From NCBI RefSeq assembly GCF_964275005.1, contig NC_092705.1:24036673-24100672 (forward strand): a stretch of 64,000 bases of DNA, written 5' to 3'. This document shows, one piece after another, positions 23,145 through 35,590 of the stretch; position 1 is the stretch's first letter, and each line of letters begins with the position of its first letter. Made by a program: the position numbers and the translations under genes. Under the pieces are notes generated by a model, which was given only the letters and a program-made list of their open reading frames with translations, searched no databases and was not told the DNA's origin. This DNA is from Diadema setosum. Taxonomy: Eukaryota > Echinodermata > Echinoidea > Diadematoida > Diadematidae.

Positions 23145-25230
23145 TAAAAATAATGATATAAGAATAAGAAATTGTGCTGCTTATAAATCATGATGGGTAG
23201 ACTAATTAGTGACAGCACTATCATTATTATTATTATAATTATCATTATCATTATTTCATTTATCATTATCATTACTATTATCGTCATTGCTATTGTTGTT
23301 ATTATCTATTTATCTATTTATGTATCTATTTATGTAGTTATTCATTTTGCCATAAATTTATTGCAATAAAGCATACATACAGGCATGACAGGAGTATACG
23401 TGCATAAATATAAGGGCGTGGTACATGGGCCACTCTTACAGAAGACCTTGCAGTTATTGTTCTTGGAGACGGGAGTATGAGAATTTATATAATGTACTTT
23501 GTTCTGGCGTCAAAGAGAGAGGAAAGGCCCGATTGTCGACCACACCCATCATATCATAATACTGTTCTCTTTTTTAATCCTTCCCAGAAACGGCGCCCTA
23601 CAGAACGTTTCAACTCCTTTTGATTTACCAGACGCCTTCGCTATGGTAACCGTGACGTCAACTATCTGAATTATGAGATGGAGGTATTCTTTAGTAAGCA
23701 AGTAAGGTTGACCCCTTCTCGAAATTCATTTGCATTTTGCATTCACTCTTCGAATCCACCTTATACCTATTTAATGTCAATAGAGTGTATTAGTATTCTC
23801 GCTCTCATCGCTCCATTACCCCCTCCCCCCTCTCTCTCCATCTCTCCCTCCACCCCTCCCTCCCTATCTCTTCCTCTCTTTCACACACACACACACACAC
23901 ACACATCTTTTTTTTTTCTCTCTCTCTTTCTCCGTTACAGATACCCAACCACAACTGATACGCAGAAATCTGATTTTTCTATTGGCAGGCACTGAGGAAG
24001 ATGGTAATGATGGTGATGATAATAAGCTTCAATTTCATTTTTTTTTTCAATTTCAATTCATTCTCATTTTCACATTGTAATAGAAGATATGCAATACAAA
24101 AACAATGAATAACAATTACCATTTTCAACTAATCAATCAATCGGTATATGCAAATAAATGATACGTATTATATCTAAAATGGCAATAACGTGATAAACAA
24201 CTTAAGTCGTACACAGTGCACCTATTTGCATGCACATTAATTAAACTTATGTAATAGAAATTGAGCGTAATGGATAACAAGCATATATATCACGTTTATT
24301 CTTTCTTTAGTTCATTGACGGCATACTAAACAAAGTGAAAATATGGAGGAATATAATAAAAGTAAAACTTTTAGTTTATAGGTGCCAGGATTCAGAGATA
24401 GGTATCTCACCCTATCATGGTTGTCAACCTCCCCATAACTTGCAAAACGCTATTGGTCAAATTCCACCTGATTCGTATTCAGTGATCAGAACAGCATATG
24501 TGTCAAAATATCAGCCCTAAATTTCGACATAATTAGCACTGCTAAGGAAAGAATCTAGCAAAGATTGCTTTCAGGCTTGTTAGAACGCTTCAGTAGTCCT
24601 CCGGTCACCTAACCTATTGGCTTTGGGAATCGGTTGTGTCACATGGCGTCAATACAAGGAGGAAATTACCATGATTTCGGACGATCAGGCTTAAAATAAA
24701 TGAAATTGAATCGAAGAAAGAAAATTGGAAACGTTGAAGGCATGAATATCTTGTTAACCGTGAAACAGACTTGGGAAGTGTCTATTCCGCTGACAGCTGC
24801 AAATTATCACTGAACCATGCTGAAGAGCGGTGTCAAATATTCTCACCATCGCCCAGTACGGTTCGTTGATGGTAACGATACTATTTTGGTTGGTCTCTCG
24901 ATGTTGTAGCTGTTTTATTTTATTGTGTTTTTTCTTTGTTTTGCTAAATGTTTTAGGTCTTATCATGTCTCAAAGTTGGGAGCACAGATGTTAAGACAGC
25001 TACAGACTCAGATGATAAAATCAGAGAAGAGAAGAAAGAGGGAGACGGAGAGAGGTGAACGAATCAGAGTATTGATAGAAAGAGACACTTTTGAACAACA
25101 ACAGAGAAACAGTCAGGAATATATCACCTGAATTATCTGAATTACCTACATTCTATGATGACGCCCAGTAACTCAAAGACTTATAGAGGGCCATTCAATG
25201 GATTCAATCCTGAGCCAGATGATTTCAATG
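23145..25230. other. No gene seen
   Basis: ATT/ATC simple repeat at 23222-23345, C/T-rich tract at 23818-23880 running into (CA)n at 23883-23903, and otherwise AT-rich DNA without exon-like sequence. Confidence 0.4.
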
Positions 25231-25234
25231 TGAT

Positions 25235-25505
25235 ATATCCACTGGGTGGTAAATTAATTCAATGTGAATACAATTTATTAGGCTTCTGTTTCCAGTGACC
25301 TAAGAGCTTAGACTTTAAAGCGTTAACTGATGTTGCCTGGACAGTATCAGCACTAAGGCTTTTCCAAGAATTTACTCTCTGGCTGAAAGAGTTTAACCTC
25401 TTACTAGTTCGACAACTTCCTTTATGCAACTTAAACTTATGACCGCGTGTAACTTGATCAACGATAACAAAGAAAGCTGGATCAAAGTCTTCCATATCAT
25501 GCAAA
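25235..25505 (-). mobile_element. 3' end of a CR1/L2-like LINE (reverse transcriptase C terminus)
   Basis: An 81-residue minus-strand frame contains TRGHKFKLHKGSCRTSKRLN, then NSFSQRVNSWKSL and a KSKLLGHWK end. This is the usual pattern after the RT domain of CR1/L2-type non-LTR elements (RGH..KL.K..CRT....SFSQRVV..WNSLP). No RT catalytic region precedes it, so the copy is 5'-truncated. Confidence 0.7.
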
Positions 25506-25509
25506 AATA

Positions 25510-26306
25510 TTGAGGACTTGAATCATATCTCCGACGTCCATGTCTGTACTAGAGACACTTAGGAGATAAAGACTTTATAATAGAGATTGAGAGAGAAAAA
25601 CAATAGAGAAAGAAAATCGGGAGCACAGAAGTATGGAAATAGAGACAGTGAACAGAGTGTGCGAGGTAAAAGAAAGCAGCTCAGGATGAAAAAATCGAGG
25701 GAAAAAAAGAGACACAGACATTAAAATATTTTATCACATGCTGTCTCTCTATATTACGTTTATGTCTATAACTGGGTAAACCCAAATCAATCAAACAACT
25801 GTATAAACTGAAGATTGAAAGCTGTGTAATCAATGACGCCAATCTGATGCTTGTGGGACTATATAATTCCATATTGTGGTTTTGCTGTGTTGTTGGGTTT
25901 TCTCAATATGCGGCAGACAAAGTTTTGACACGTTATTATAGTGATCACAACTGTAGTCGTATAGTGCACTTACTGCGTCATAAGGCTCGCACAAACCAAT
26001 ATTTGTATTCCCCGACACAGGAAACAGATTTAGTAACGTAATAGATAAAAAACGTGAAAAAAAAAAGCTTCAACAGATCGATAATGAGTAGAAAAATGCC
26101 GCCAGGCTTTTCGTGGTTGTGAGACATTGATGGAACTCGCATGCAAGTTACGAATCTGATGAATTTTCGAGGAGGCATCAGGGCGACATGTCTTTTTTCT
26201 TCCATTATTTTCAAAGCCAAGTCACATTCAACCAAAGTCCATCTCTAAAGATATGACTATGTATCAGAACAAAAAGTGCTCAGTGGGGGTAATACAACCC
26301 GTTGGT
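25510..26306. other. No gene seen
   Basis: Frames on both strands are short and overlapping; no repeat boundary identified. Confidence 0.4.
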
Positions 26307-26310
26307 TTAA

Positions 26311-26673
26311 AGGCATAATTTACCATTTGCAGAAGAAATAAGAACTCATACAGCATTCCTGTTTTGAAATAGTTCTAAAATGTGAGTTACGGATAGAAAC
26401 AACCAATGTAAAAAAAAAAAATGAATCCGTATAATCAAGTTAAGTATTGTTAAATATACAAAATGTGAACAATAGTTATAATAAAGATGTTTCCAGAATA
26501 AACCGTCTACAGTTACGGTTTAATGAGAAAATGGTGATATCTTTTTTTAAGGCTTTTTAGGCTTTACTGCAAAACTTTTATATGGTAGGATGTTTTGTGA
26601 TACAACAGACTGAACTACACATGTGCATCAAAACATTTTTTTAAATCACTGCTCCCAAAGGTAAGCAGGACCT
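26311..26673. mobile_element. TTAA-flanked MITE, family B (copy 1)
   Basis: TTAA on both sides; ends AGGCATAATTTACCATTTG and (inverted) AGGTCCTGCTTACC. Shares GTGAGTTA-GGA-AGAAACAACC and other blocks with the copy at 51419. Confidence 0.7.
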
Positions 26674-26679
26674 TTAATG

Positions 26680-27840
26680 GAGAGGAATGAAAGACGTAAC
26701 GATCGATAACAAGGCGCCGAAATATAGCATCCCCCTATTTTATTGTTCCCTTTCTTTCCCCTCTCCCTTAATTTTCCCTCGCCCGTTTCCCTCTCTCCTT
26801 CCTCCCCATCATCCCCCCCCCTCCATCCCTCTCCCTCTCACTCAGTACTCTCTCTGATGATTCAGAATAAGAGACACAGTACAAACCTTGAAGACATAAC
26901 GTCATTTCGACAGCCTACTACAAATACCTTTCAATTCAAATTCCTGAAATTACGTCGATGTAGGGCAATTTGTTCATCAGTTGCAATATAAACCTAAATT
27001 TCATTGCCTTACAAATTGGAAACTGTCTATTCGATTTGCATCATTATTACACAGAATCTTACTCCCTGAAATTATAACAAGCTCATTGCATTATCAGATA
27101 TAAACACGTTCGCAGTTCTCGAGAAAAAACCCCCCACAAAAACAGGTCAGAAATTATCATTTGGGGGTCATTATATCAGTATACACTCTTTTTCCTCCTT
27201 TGGATTGTTGGACGTGATGGATACACAATGGTTATAATCGCCTGTCAGCCTGTAATGTAGATAGGCATAATAGATATTGCTTTATTATCGCTTTCATGAA
27301 AACAAGAACGGCACAAACCAGTCAAGAGGCTGAATTGTGTGCCATTGATGTAACATTGGTACAAACAAAACAATGGGATAATTCTTCACATGTAACATGG
27401 GGAAAAAAATACGAGCCTTATTACATTTACCAGAAATACAACTTTCTTCAAAAATACAATTTAACATTAAACATAAATATTCACAAGTGAAAATGAAATT
27501 AACTGATTTGGAATACGAAAACTACTATACATCAATTATCCAGCAGTAGCATGTGCCTTTTTCTTTTCAAATAAAATACTCAAAAACTGTGACAGGAGTT
27601 ATCTTAATCAACAATATGTTTATTTACATTTCATTCAAAAAGATGGTGAACAAGACAACACATTGTTCAAACAATAAAAAACGATGTGCCTTTGTTACAG
27701 GTATGATGTTTGTTAGATGCCGGAAACAAAAGTAACAATCTGGAACTGGTGAATGAAATTTCGCATTAAAAAAAAAAAAAAAAAAATCGCCATCCAATTA
27801 AGTCATAACCACACTCATTTCGAAGTTTTGCGAATGAAGA
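26680..27840. other. No gene seen
   Basis: Pyrimidine-rich tract at 26745-26840, poly-A at 27769-27786, no gene signal. Confidence 0.4.
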
Positions 27841-27863
27841 ATGCCTATCCGTATATGTGTCAA

Positions 27864-27867
<4 letters not shown>

Positions 27868-27916
<49 letters not shown>

Positions 27917-27949
27917 GTAGTGCATTATGATGTCATAGGCATTAACTTG

Positions 27950-27994
<45 letters not shown>

Positions 27995-28027
27995 GTAGTG
28001 CATTATGATGTCATAGGCATTAACTTG

Positions 28028-28060
<33 letters not shown>
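27868..28060. repeat. 78-bp minisatellite with (TA)n in each unit
   Basis: The unit GTAGTGCATTATGATGTCAT followed by AGGCATTAACTTGTTTC and a TA run occurs twice exactly (27917 and 27995), preceded by another TA run. The unit spacing is 78 bp. Confidence 0.85.
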
Positions 28061-28062
<2 letters not shown>

Positions 28063-28464
28063 CATAACTTATCTTAATTGTCCTCTGTCATTCTTTCTCC
28101 TCACATTTTTCCTTTGATAAAGGAAGTCATCATTGGTGGGTGTAGTAGATGCATCATCTCGCCAACGAAATTTAAATCGAATATTAAGATGAAGGTCAAA
28201 TCATGCTAGGTTGTATAGTGCAAATTGTAATGTCGGAATTTTCTATTCCTGTATTCCCGCGCCCGTGGTTGTGCAATTTATTACTTAATCAAACTTCAAC
28301 TCATACATTTTTACCATGAACCACACCATTATCATGAAATACGCAAGGCGTACTGAATAATATCTTTTGTGTGGTCAATCCCGCAGCGTTATCATAACGA
28401 CGGTATACCCGCAGACGGTGTTTCGATCATCGATTGTAAAGTGCTGATCACGATCGCCGATCGT

Positions 28465-28480
28465 CCTATAAAACGCGTTC
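28465..28480 (+). promoter_or_regulatory. TATAAAA box-like site in a GC-richer patch
   Basis: CCTATAAAACGCG follows a CGATC-rich stretch. About 30 bases downstream there is no recognised gene, only short frames, so promoter function is speculative. Confidence 0.2.
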
Positions 28481-29055
28481 CGAGAATTTCACCGTTGTGA
28501 AGTCAAGATATAGAGCGGTATGCAGTAATTAAAAGACAACGCTTACGATATTAGATTACAACTGAGTGGCAGTCACAAGTACAGCATGAAGCAGTCACCT
28601 CGATCCTGACAGCAATTAGTATATGAGTGACGAGTATGTATGAAATGACGAAACAAAGCAATATACAAGGCTTTGATTTTTCAGTTGACTGACTCTGGTG
28701 ATCAAATTTTAACAGTAACGAGCGACTTCAAATTCGAACGTGCAGTAATGCCTTCTTTATCTGTGACAGACGGTCACATAAAATTTATATATTTACCCAC
28801 TATGTGTGTGTAGCGTGTGTGTGGGTGTGTGTGCATGCTTTTTTCTTAATCATTATTCATCTGTAAAGCTGTAACCAAACGTTTATATTACTGCTGAACA
28901 TTTGGAAACAGAAACATATTAAACTACATGCATGTCTTCTGGAGAGTCAGTGTGCGCCTTTAGCTTTTGGTTTTTCTTTTTGTTAATTTGTTTGTTTGTT
29001 TTCTGAAATGAACTTCGTTGGGGTATGGAAAGCTGTCTTTCAGAAGAAAAATATC

Positions 29056-29082
29056 GATCTATCTAGCTATCTATTTATCTAT

Positions 29083-29113
<31 letters not shown>

Positions 29114-29215
29114 CCTATCTATCTATTCATCTATTTATCTATTCATCTGTCTATCTATCTATCTGTTCATCTATTTTATATCTATTTATCTATCTGTCTA
29201 TCTATCCGTGGACAA
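29056..29215. repeat. (TCTA)n microsatellite
   Basis: TCTA/TTTA/TTCA tetranucleotides; frames across it are low-complexity artefacts. Confidence 0.9.
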
Positions 29216-29731
29216 GTATTCACCTGCTGATGACTCTCTGCGGACAAGAATATGCGGACAAGAATTCGTATATAGCTCTGCATATCAATTATGAAACAAT
29301 ATTGAAGTTTCACAGTATCCTTTAATTGATCTGTCTCGAAGTTACGAGTTTAGCATGGGGTACATGTACTATAACGTGATGCAGGAACATTGATTTGTTT
29401 TGATGTCGACAAAAAGTCTTCAATCACCCTTTTTTTCCCCGAGGATTTAGCAAGAAGGATCCAACACGACCTGTCGCTCAACATTATATATACAAAGAAA
29501 TGCGATGACGTGTATAATTCAAGTAAACTCTACCTGTAAGCCACTTAGATCACGAATGCGGGCTGGATGCATCCATTCAATAGGAGAGATCTGCTCAAAT
29601 TATGATGTGACCACATATCTGCAAGGTGGCGAGTAACACGTTACATGGTAACGTCAAACCCTTCGAATAGGCTATTATGTATTGTATATCAGTTATAACT
29701 GCCCTTGAATAATGAATGCTCAATAAGGCTA

Positions 29732-29812
29732 GATGTTGTTGTTGCTGCAGCTGTTGTTGTTGTTGTTGTTGCTGTTGCTGCTGTTGTTGTTGTTGCTGTT
29801 GTTGTTGTTGTT

Positions 29813-29843
<31 letters not shown>

Positions 29844-29928
29844 CAGCTGTTGTTGTTTGTGCTGTCGTCGTCATCGTCGTCGTCGTTGTTGTTGTTGTTG
29901 TCGTTGTTGATGTTGTGGGGGTTGCTGT
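29732..29928. repeat. (GTT/GCT/GTC)n trinucleotide array, about 200 bp
   Basis: An interrupted trinucleotide array keeping one phase throughout, so that all six frames stay open as poly-Leu, poly-Val, poly-Asn or poly-Thr. No flanking coding evidence. Confidence 0.9.
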
Positions 29929-30029
29929 AGTAAGCCATAATGGCTGAGGATCTGATTTATTCAACCCTGTGCCATGCGTACTAAATTTTCCGTTGATAAC
30001 GGGTCCACCGGACAAGTATCCCAGACTCT

Positions 30030-30135
30030 TCTCCTGATCACCCTAACTCTAGTCCTAATTCTGAACCTAATCCTAACCTTAACCCAATTAAACTCAAACC
30101 CTAAACCTAACCTTAACCCTAATTTTTACTCTAAC
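30030..30135. repeat. Degenerate CCTAA/CCCTAA-rich tract
   Basis: Repeated CCTAACC-like hexamers and heptamers interrupted by T and A changes; resembles an old telomere-like or simple repeat. Confidence 0.55.
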
Positions 30136-30139
30136 CTCA

Positions 30140-30950
30140 TCATTAACCAGTATTTAGCCGGGGATAATACTCGGTGGGTAACTGCCCTGATACGAGCGAC
30201 ATTATAAACATAACATAACATAACATAACAGTAACACACGTTAGTGTGCGCACATCAAAACAATGTACACAATAATACACACGAATAAAGGGCAACTGGT
30301 GGTGTCGGTGGAATTACTGCATTACATGCAATTATTATGTCAGTTCCACAGGAGACTGTGCGCGCGTTCCTTCTGAAGAATCAACGCTGTTGGTTTGCGT
30401 TGATCACCCGTCATATAATATGTACAATATAGCATTTAGGTGGCTGGTGAATTTATAGAACGCATAATCTGCGAATTCAAATGTAAACGTCAAAATCTAT
30501 CACAACAAGCAGTCGGCGTTTGTTCCTTAAGTAATAATGATAATAATTGTCAGCGGGGCCGCGAAACATCAGTGGACCGCTTATTTGATCATCTCATTTC
30601 ACCTGTCACTGTACGTTTCAAACACAGCTTGCGGCTGCATGATAAAGAAAAATCCCTGAAGTGGTCGTTCACCCGCACATAATGACTCTTACTTTATATT
30701 TCGCATCAAACAAAACGCCTAGCTTGAGACTTATAAATATGGAAACGAGTGATAACCAGCAAAAGGGAGGATCGATCGGAGATGGAGAAGGAATTATCTG
30801 GGGGAGGAATCCTAAGAAAAATGCACGAACACGTAGACGAATGATATGCAAACATTATTTGTTAAAGGGAGTGAGAGAAATACGGGAAGGAGAAGGAGAG
30901 AGAGAGACGAAAGCAGTATATAGAAACATATAATATTGAGCGAAGTATAG
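30140..30950. other. No gene seen
   Basis: Includes (ACATA)n at 30207-30230 and a short hairpin ATCAACGC/GCGTTGAT at 30379-30403. Frames up to 90 codons show no recognisable motifs. Confidence 0.35.
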
Positions 30951-30954
30951 ACAG

Positions 30955-31470
30955 GCACGATAGATGGACAGACAGAAATGGTAGGTAGATAAATATTAGT
31001 AGGACAGACAGATAGATGGATAGATAGAAAGATCGATTTATTGATAGATAAATCGATAGATAAATGGATAGATAAATCGATAGATAGATGGCTAGATATA
31101 CATAGTTAAAGAGACAGATTGATTGACGGATTAATGGATATGAAAAGATAGAAAGATAGATAGATGGTTACATACTTATAGACGGAATATAGATAAACAC
31201 ATGGATACAGTGTATATTCATATGTATGTGTGATTATATATATATACATAACTATAGATTAATAAATAAATTAAGATTAGACAGAGAAAGAGAGATGGAT
31301 GAAAAAATAGATAGATGGATAGATAGATATAGATAGATAAATAAATGAATAGATAGATAGATAGATAAAGATAGATGGATAGCTAGATGGATAGATAGAT
31401 AGAGAGAGATAAAGATAGATAGAGATAGAGGGCTAGATAGATAGATAGATTGATAGATAGAAAATGGTAT
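30955..31470. repeat. (GATA)n-rich region
   Basis: About 500 bases of diverged GATA/GATG/AATA tetranucleotides; the 128-residue minus-strand frame over it is an artefact. Confidence 0.9.
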
Positions 31471-31839
31471 CGAGATTGATTGATTTATCCTTTTGTTGAT
31501 TGGTTGATTGCACTGATTGACTGATTTACCTACAGAATGAAAGATGTGTCGGAGTGTTGCTATATAGATAACATGGGCATGCAGAGTGCATAGACAGACA
31601 GACAGACAGACACATTTGTACCAACTATTATTATACATTTACATAAGTAAACAGACATATAACCGGACATACTAACCACACACATAAATGGATCATTGCA
31701 TTGATAGTAAAACTTAAATGATGAAATCATCATCAGCAGCAGTATTTTAACAGCATTGTTATTTAAATCATTATCATTGCTTGACCATGATACAGCACAT
31801 TCTTAAAAGAAAAATACAGCATTATTGATAGCATTGTCA

Positions 31840-32075
<236 letters not shown>

Positions 32076-32079
32076 CTAT

Positions 32080-32728
32080 CTTCACAAGATATCTCTTGGA
32101 GAAAGTATTATTATTAAAGCGTTTCATTAAATTAGTTTAGAAGAAAAACAAATCTTTTTACATTGGCGATGAATTTGAGAAGATTTAAGTGCCTGTCATG
32201 TAGATTAAGTAAATTTTAAGAATACCAGCAAATCTTTTTCCGCTATCAAACATAAAATACAGCGAAATCAGACGTACATGTACATATCATTTTAATGCTG
32301 CCAAATCCCCTGGGCTAGATGGGTGATAGAGATCAGCGACATGTAACACTTGTTGCATATCTTTGGGCCGCGGCAAAATTATGCACGCAGTTGTCTTGGC
32401 AGCTGAACTAGCATAAAGAGTTGGAGTAAAGAAAGCCAAGGCGAAAGGTCACTCTTTCACTGGGGTTCTGGGTAGGAACCTGGATTCAGCTCGTGTGCAA
32501 TATTAAAACGTCGTCTGGATTGAATGCCACCTATCGATTAGGCCGACGGCGGGCTTGATTCCTGAAACCGCGGTTTATCGAAGACGTGTATACGATCATG
32601 TAGCATTATACTAAGGGTAATATGTACAGTGTAATCCCCTTATAACAAACACGGTTATAATGAAATTCTCGTGACCAAGTAAAAATTCAGGCGCTAGAAT
32701 AATTGTCAATATACCTTTATATACTTTA
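32080..32728. other. No gene seen
   Basis: Unique-looking sequence between the ATT array and the MITE at 32731; no open frame of note. Confidence 0.4.
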
Positions 32729-32730
32729 TT

Positions 32731-32884
32731 CAGTGGCGGATCCAAGGGGGATCCGGGCGCACCCCCCCCCCTTTTTTTTTTTTTTGCCAAAACAGAAGAA
32801 ATAAAAAGGAAAAAAATGGGGGCGTGGGCCCCCTTAATTTTGCAAAGGCGCCCCCTCTTTATGGAATTCCTGGATCCGCCCCTG
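32731..32884. mobile_element. Small MITE with CAGTGGCGGATCC ends
   Basis: CAGTGGCGGATCCA and TGGATCCGCCCCTG are imperfect inverse ends about 154 bp apart; TTATT occurs at both flanks as a possible target duplication (hAT-like, uncertain). The interior is C-, T- and A-homopolymer rich. A second element with this terminus begins at 6083. Confidence 0.7.
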
Positions 32885-33110
32885 TTATTGTTTGACTACA
32901 ACAAAGTATCAATATGACAAGAGAAAACTGCAGGTTCCCAGGACTCCAGAACGGGAGTCGCTCGTATATAAAAGCCCTTTCGATGCGTGTCTTGGGTATT
33001 GAGGGTCATTCATTCCAGGAAAACGTCCATACACTCGTACTTTGTCCACGGCTCTATAATTTTCACAAACGTGCACGCGCTCTAACACACACATATTCAC
33101 ACACTGGCGG

Positions 33111-33514
33111 TTACAGTTCATTATTCCGAAGGTTCGTTAATCCGAAAATGTGATAAGGTTTGTTATTCCCAAGGTTCATTAATCCGAACATGAAATAAGG
33201 TTCGTTATTCCGAATGTTCGTCAATCCGAAAATGAAACAAAGCTCGTTATTCCGAAGGTTCTTTACGAACCCTATTTCATTGTCGGATTAACGAACATTC
33301 GGAATAACAAGCCCTATTTCATTTTTGGATAAACGAGCCTTCGGAATAGGAACGCTTTTTCATTTTCGGATTAACGAACCTTCGGAATAGAACCTTCGGA
33401 ATAACGCCACAAATCTTTGGATTAACGAACCCTTCTTCATTTTCGGATTAACGAACCTCTAGGTATAGGGAATTTGTGTGTTTCAGATTAACGAACCTTC
33501 GGAATAACGAACAG
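33111..33514. repeat. Foldback element of 43-bp TTCGTTATTCCGAAGG units
   Basis: The left arm is three and a half tandem units (33116, 33159, 33202, 33245) each holding TTCGTTATTCCGAAGG then TTCGTTAATCCGAA; past the centre near 33268 the same units run in the opposite orientation to about 33514. Within each unit the two half motifs also resemble one another. Non-coding. Confidence 0.85.
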
Positions 33515-33519
33515 CATCC

Positions 33520-34256
33520 CGCACTGGCATACCATCACACTGTACACACATAATTATGCACACAAGTGCAACGGCATGCACGGATTTTATACAAATACCC
33601 CACAGGCCTACAAAGCTTTATCATAATAATGGAATGCACGTTGGAAGGTCGGCAAAGCTGCAGGCATTACAGTTGTTGGAATACAAATACTGTAGTATCA
33701 TGGCCTGTGAAATACAGTACAAACGTGAATCTTTGCAGTTTTCCTATCATAAAGATCAAGTGCATGACTGATTTACGTATTATAGGTCCATACTTGTTTA
33801 ATCATGGATTGTTAATGTAGGCCCTAAAGTTGATAACATATTGCTCACCTGCTGGGGACTTTTGTTTACATTGCTCTCAAGCACAAGTGGATTTTTTTTA
33901 TTCAATAGAAACTAGCAATGAATGAACTTTTGTGACTTTTGTGAAGCACAGATTTTGTATCCCATTTGCTCTCATTCAGCCATGAAGTCAAGGAAATCTT
34001 TATTTTTCCCACTGCTATAGGACTGACTATAAATAGTTTTATTGGTAAAAAATATTTTGCCTAATAATGTTATGACAAACTGTTGGGAGTTGGACTTCTT
34101 TTTTTTAGCTGTGTTTAGTAATCCTATCAACCTCACACACACACACCCACAAGTCAAAAGGCGACCACACGGCTACATCAGACTGACTAGCTTTCTGTCA
34201 GTCTTGGACTTATGATATACATTGTATTGTACTTGTAATGCACACCTTTGGGATCT
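33520..34256. other. No gene seen
   Basis: Overlapping + strand frames at 33556-33820 show no recognisable protein content. Confidence 0.35.
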
Positions 34257-34260
34257 TTAA

Positions 34261-34811
34261 AGGACGAGTTCACCATCATATAAATGTGGATTTAAGAGAA
34301 TGCAGCAATATTAATAGAACACATCAGTGGAAGTCTGTGGAAAATCAGACAATCCCTTAAAAACTTACGAATATTTGAAGTTTTGATGCCATCATCGTTG
34401 GATGAGAAGACTACCACAGCTTGTCATGTCGCATGCATGGAACGATATTAAGAAAATATGAAGAAAATAGAACACATTTTCACTTTTCTCGCTTCAATAG
34501 AAGAGCACTTGGCGTGCCTCTTCAGAAGGCAGGGGGAATGATACAACGTATTACCCTAACATATGTCACTAACAAGCCATGGGAATTTGTGCTTTTTTCA
34601 AAAAAATATGAAATTTTGTGTATTTTCCTATATCATTCTATGCATGAGGCATGACAAACTCTAGTAGTTTTATCTTCCAGCAGTGACTGCATAGAAACAT
34701 TACAAATTTAAAAACGGATCATCTTGATTTTTTTTTTCTCACTTTCACTGATGTGTTTTACTAGTATTGCTGCATGTGAATGTCTATTATGGTGACCTTG
34801 ACAAATGTCCT
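34261..34811. mobile_element. TTAA-flanked MITE, family C (copy 1)
   Basis: TTAA at 34257 and 34812; ends AGGACGAGTTCACCAT and (inverted) AGGACATTTGTCAAGGTCAC. The interior matches family C copy 2 at 50354 over most of its length (for example AAGAAAAT-TGAAGAAAAT and AGAGCACTTG). More diverged than copy 2. Confidence 0.75.
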
Positions 34812-34871
34812 TTAAAAACTTTGATACCAATACTGTACAGTATAACTAAAAAATGAAATTTAAAAAATAAA

Positions 34872-35210
34872 CAAGAGACCCGCGGGTCTAGCGCTCACCT
34901 GAGTATCGCAAGTTCACCTTTCACGCAGTCACTAATCTAAATTATTCACAGCTCTACCAAAATTTGACCAGGCATTCTCAAGTAGAAGATGAAACTGTAC
35001 AATAAGGGCCCAAATTTTTCAAGATTCCTTAATTTGGGGGAATTGAGGCCCCCTGGGGCCCTCTGGGTGGGGCATGGTGCCCATTTTTATAAATTGAGAT
35101 CCTGACCCCCTAGGGATGCTACCTGCCAAGTTTGACGAAAATACATCATGAGGTTTTCAGGAAGAAGATGAAAATGTACAATTCAGGTCCCCATTTGGAC
35201 CTTCCCAACC

Positions 35211-35245
<35 letters not shown>

Positions 35246-35590
35246 CCCCCAAGAGGGGCACCCCTTGATCTCCTATGAACAAACTTGAAAATACACTTCT
35301 GGTTCTAGAGAAGAAGATTTTTACAGATTCCTTAATTTTGGGGGGTTGGGCCCCCCTGGGGGCCCCCTGGGTGGGGCATGGTGCCCATTTTAACAAATTG
35401 AGTTCCTAACCCCCTAGGGATGCTACCTGCCAAGTTTGATGAAAATCGGTCTTGGGGTTTTCAAGAAGAAGATGAAAATGTAAAAAGTTTACACACGACG
35501 CACGACGCACGACGCATGACGCACGACGGACGCCGGGACGAAGGGCGATCGCAATAGCTCACTTGAGCCTTTGGCTCAGGTGAGCTAAAA
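34872..35590. mobile_element. Pearl-like (Helitron-type?) non-autonomous element 1
   Basis: Short inverted ends (GCGCTCACCTGAG near 34891 and CTCAGGTGAGC near 35576), internal tandem units of about 160-180 bp sharing GATGCTACCTGCCAAGTTTG and AAGAAGATGAAAATGTA, a 32-base C tract at 35213-35244, then an (ACGACGC)n microsatellite at about 35493-35535 and a 3' hairpin (GCTCACTTGAGCC-like). This order of units, ACG-rich microsatellite and terminal hairpin matches pearl/DINE-1-like elements. No coding capacity. Confidence 0.65.

Noticed and set aside
29705-30015. Poly-Val, poly-Leu, poly-Thr and poly-Asn frames
   Set aside because: Produced by the trinucleotide array 29732-29928 in all six frames.
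30379-30403. Hairpin considered as a histone-type 3' stem-loop
   Set aside because: Stem and loop sequences do not match the histone consensus and no histone frame is nearby.
31252-31638. 128-residue minus-strand frame
   Set aside because: Translation of a GATA-type tetranucleotide repeat.
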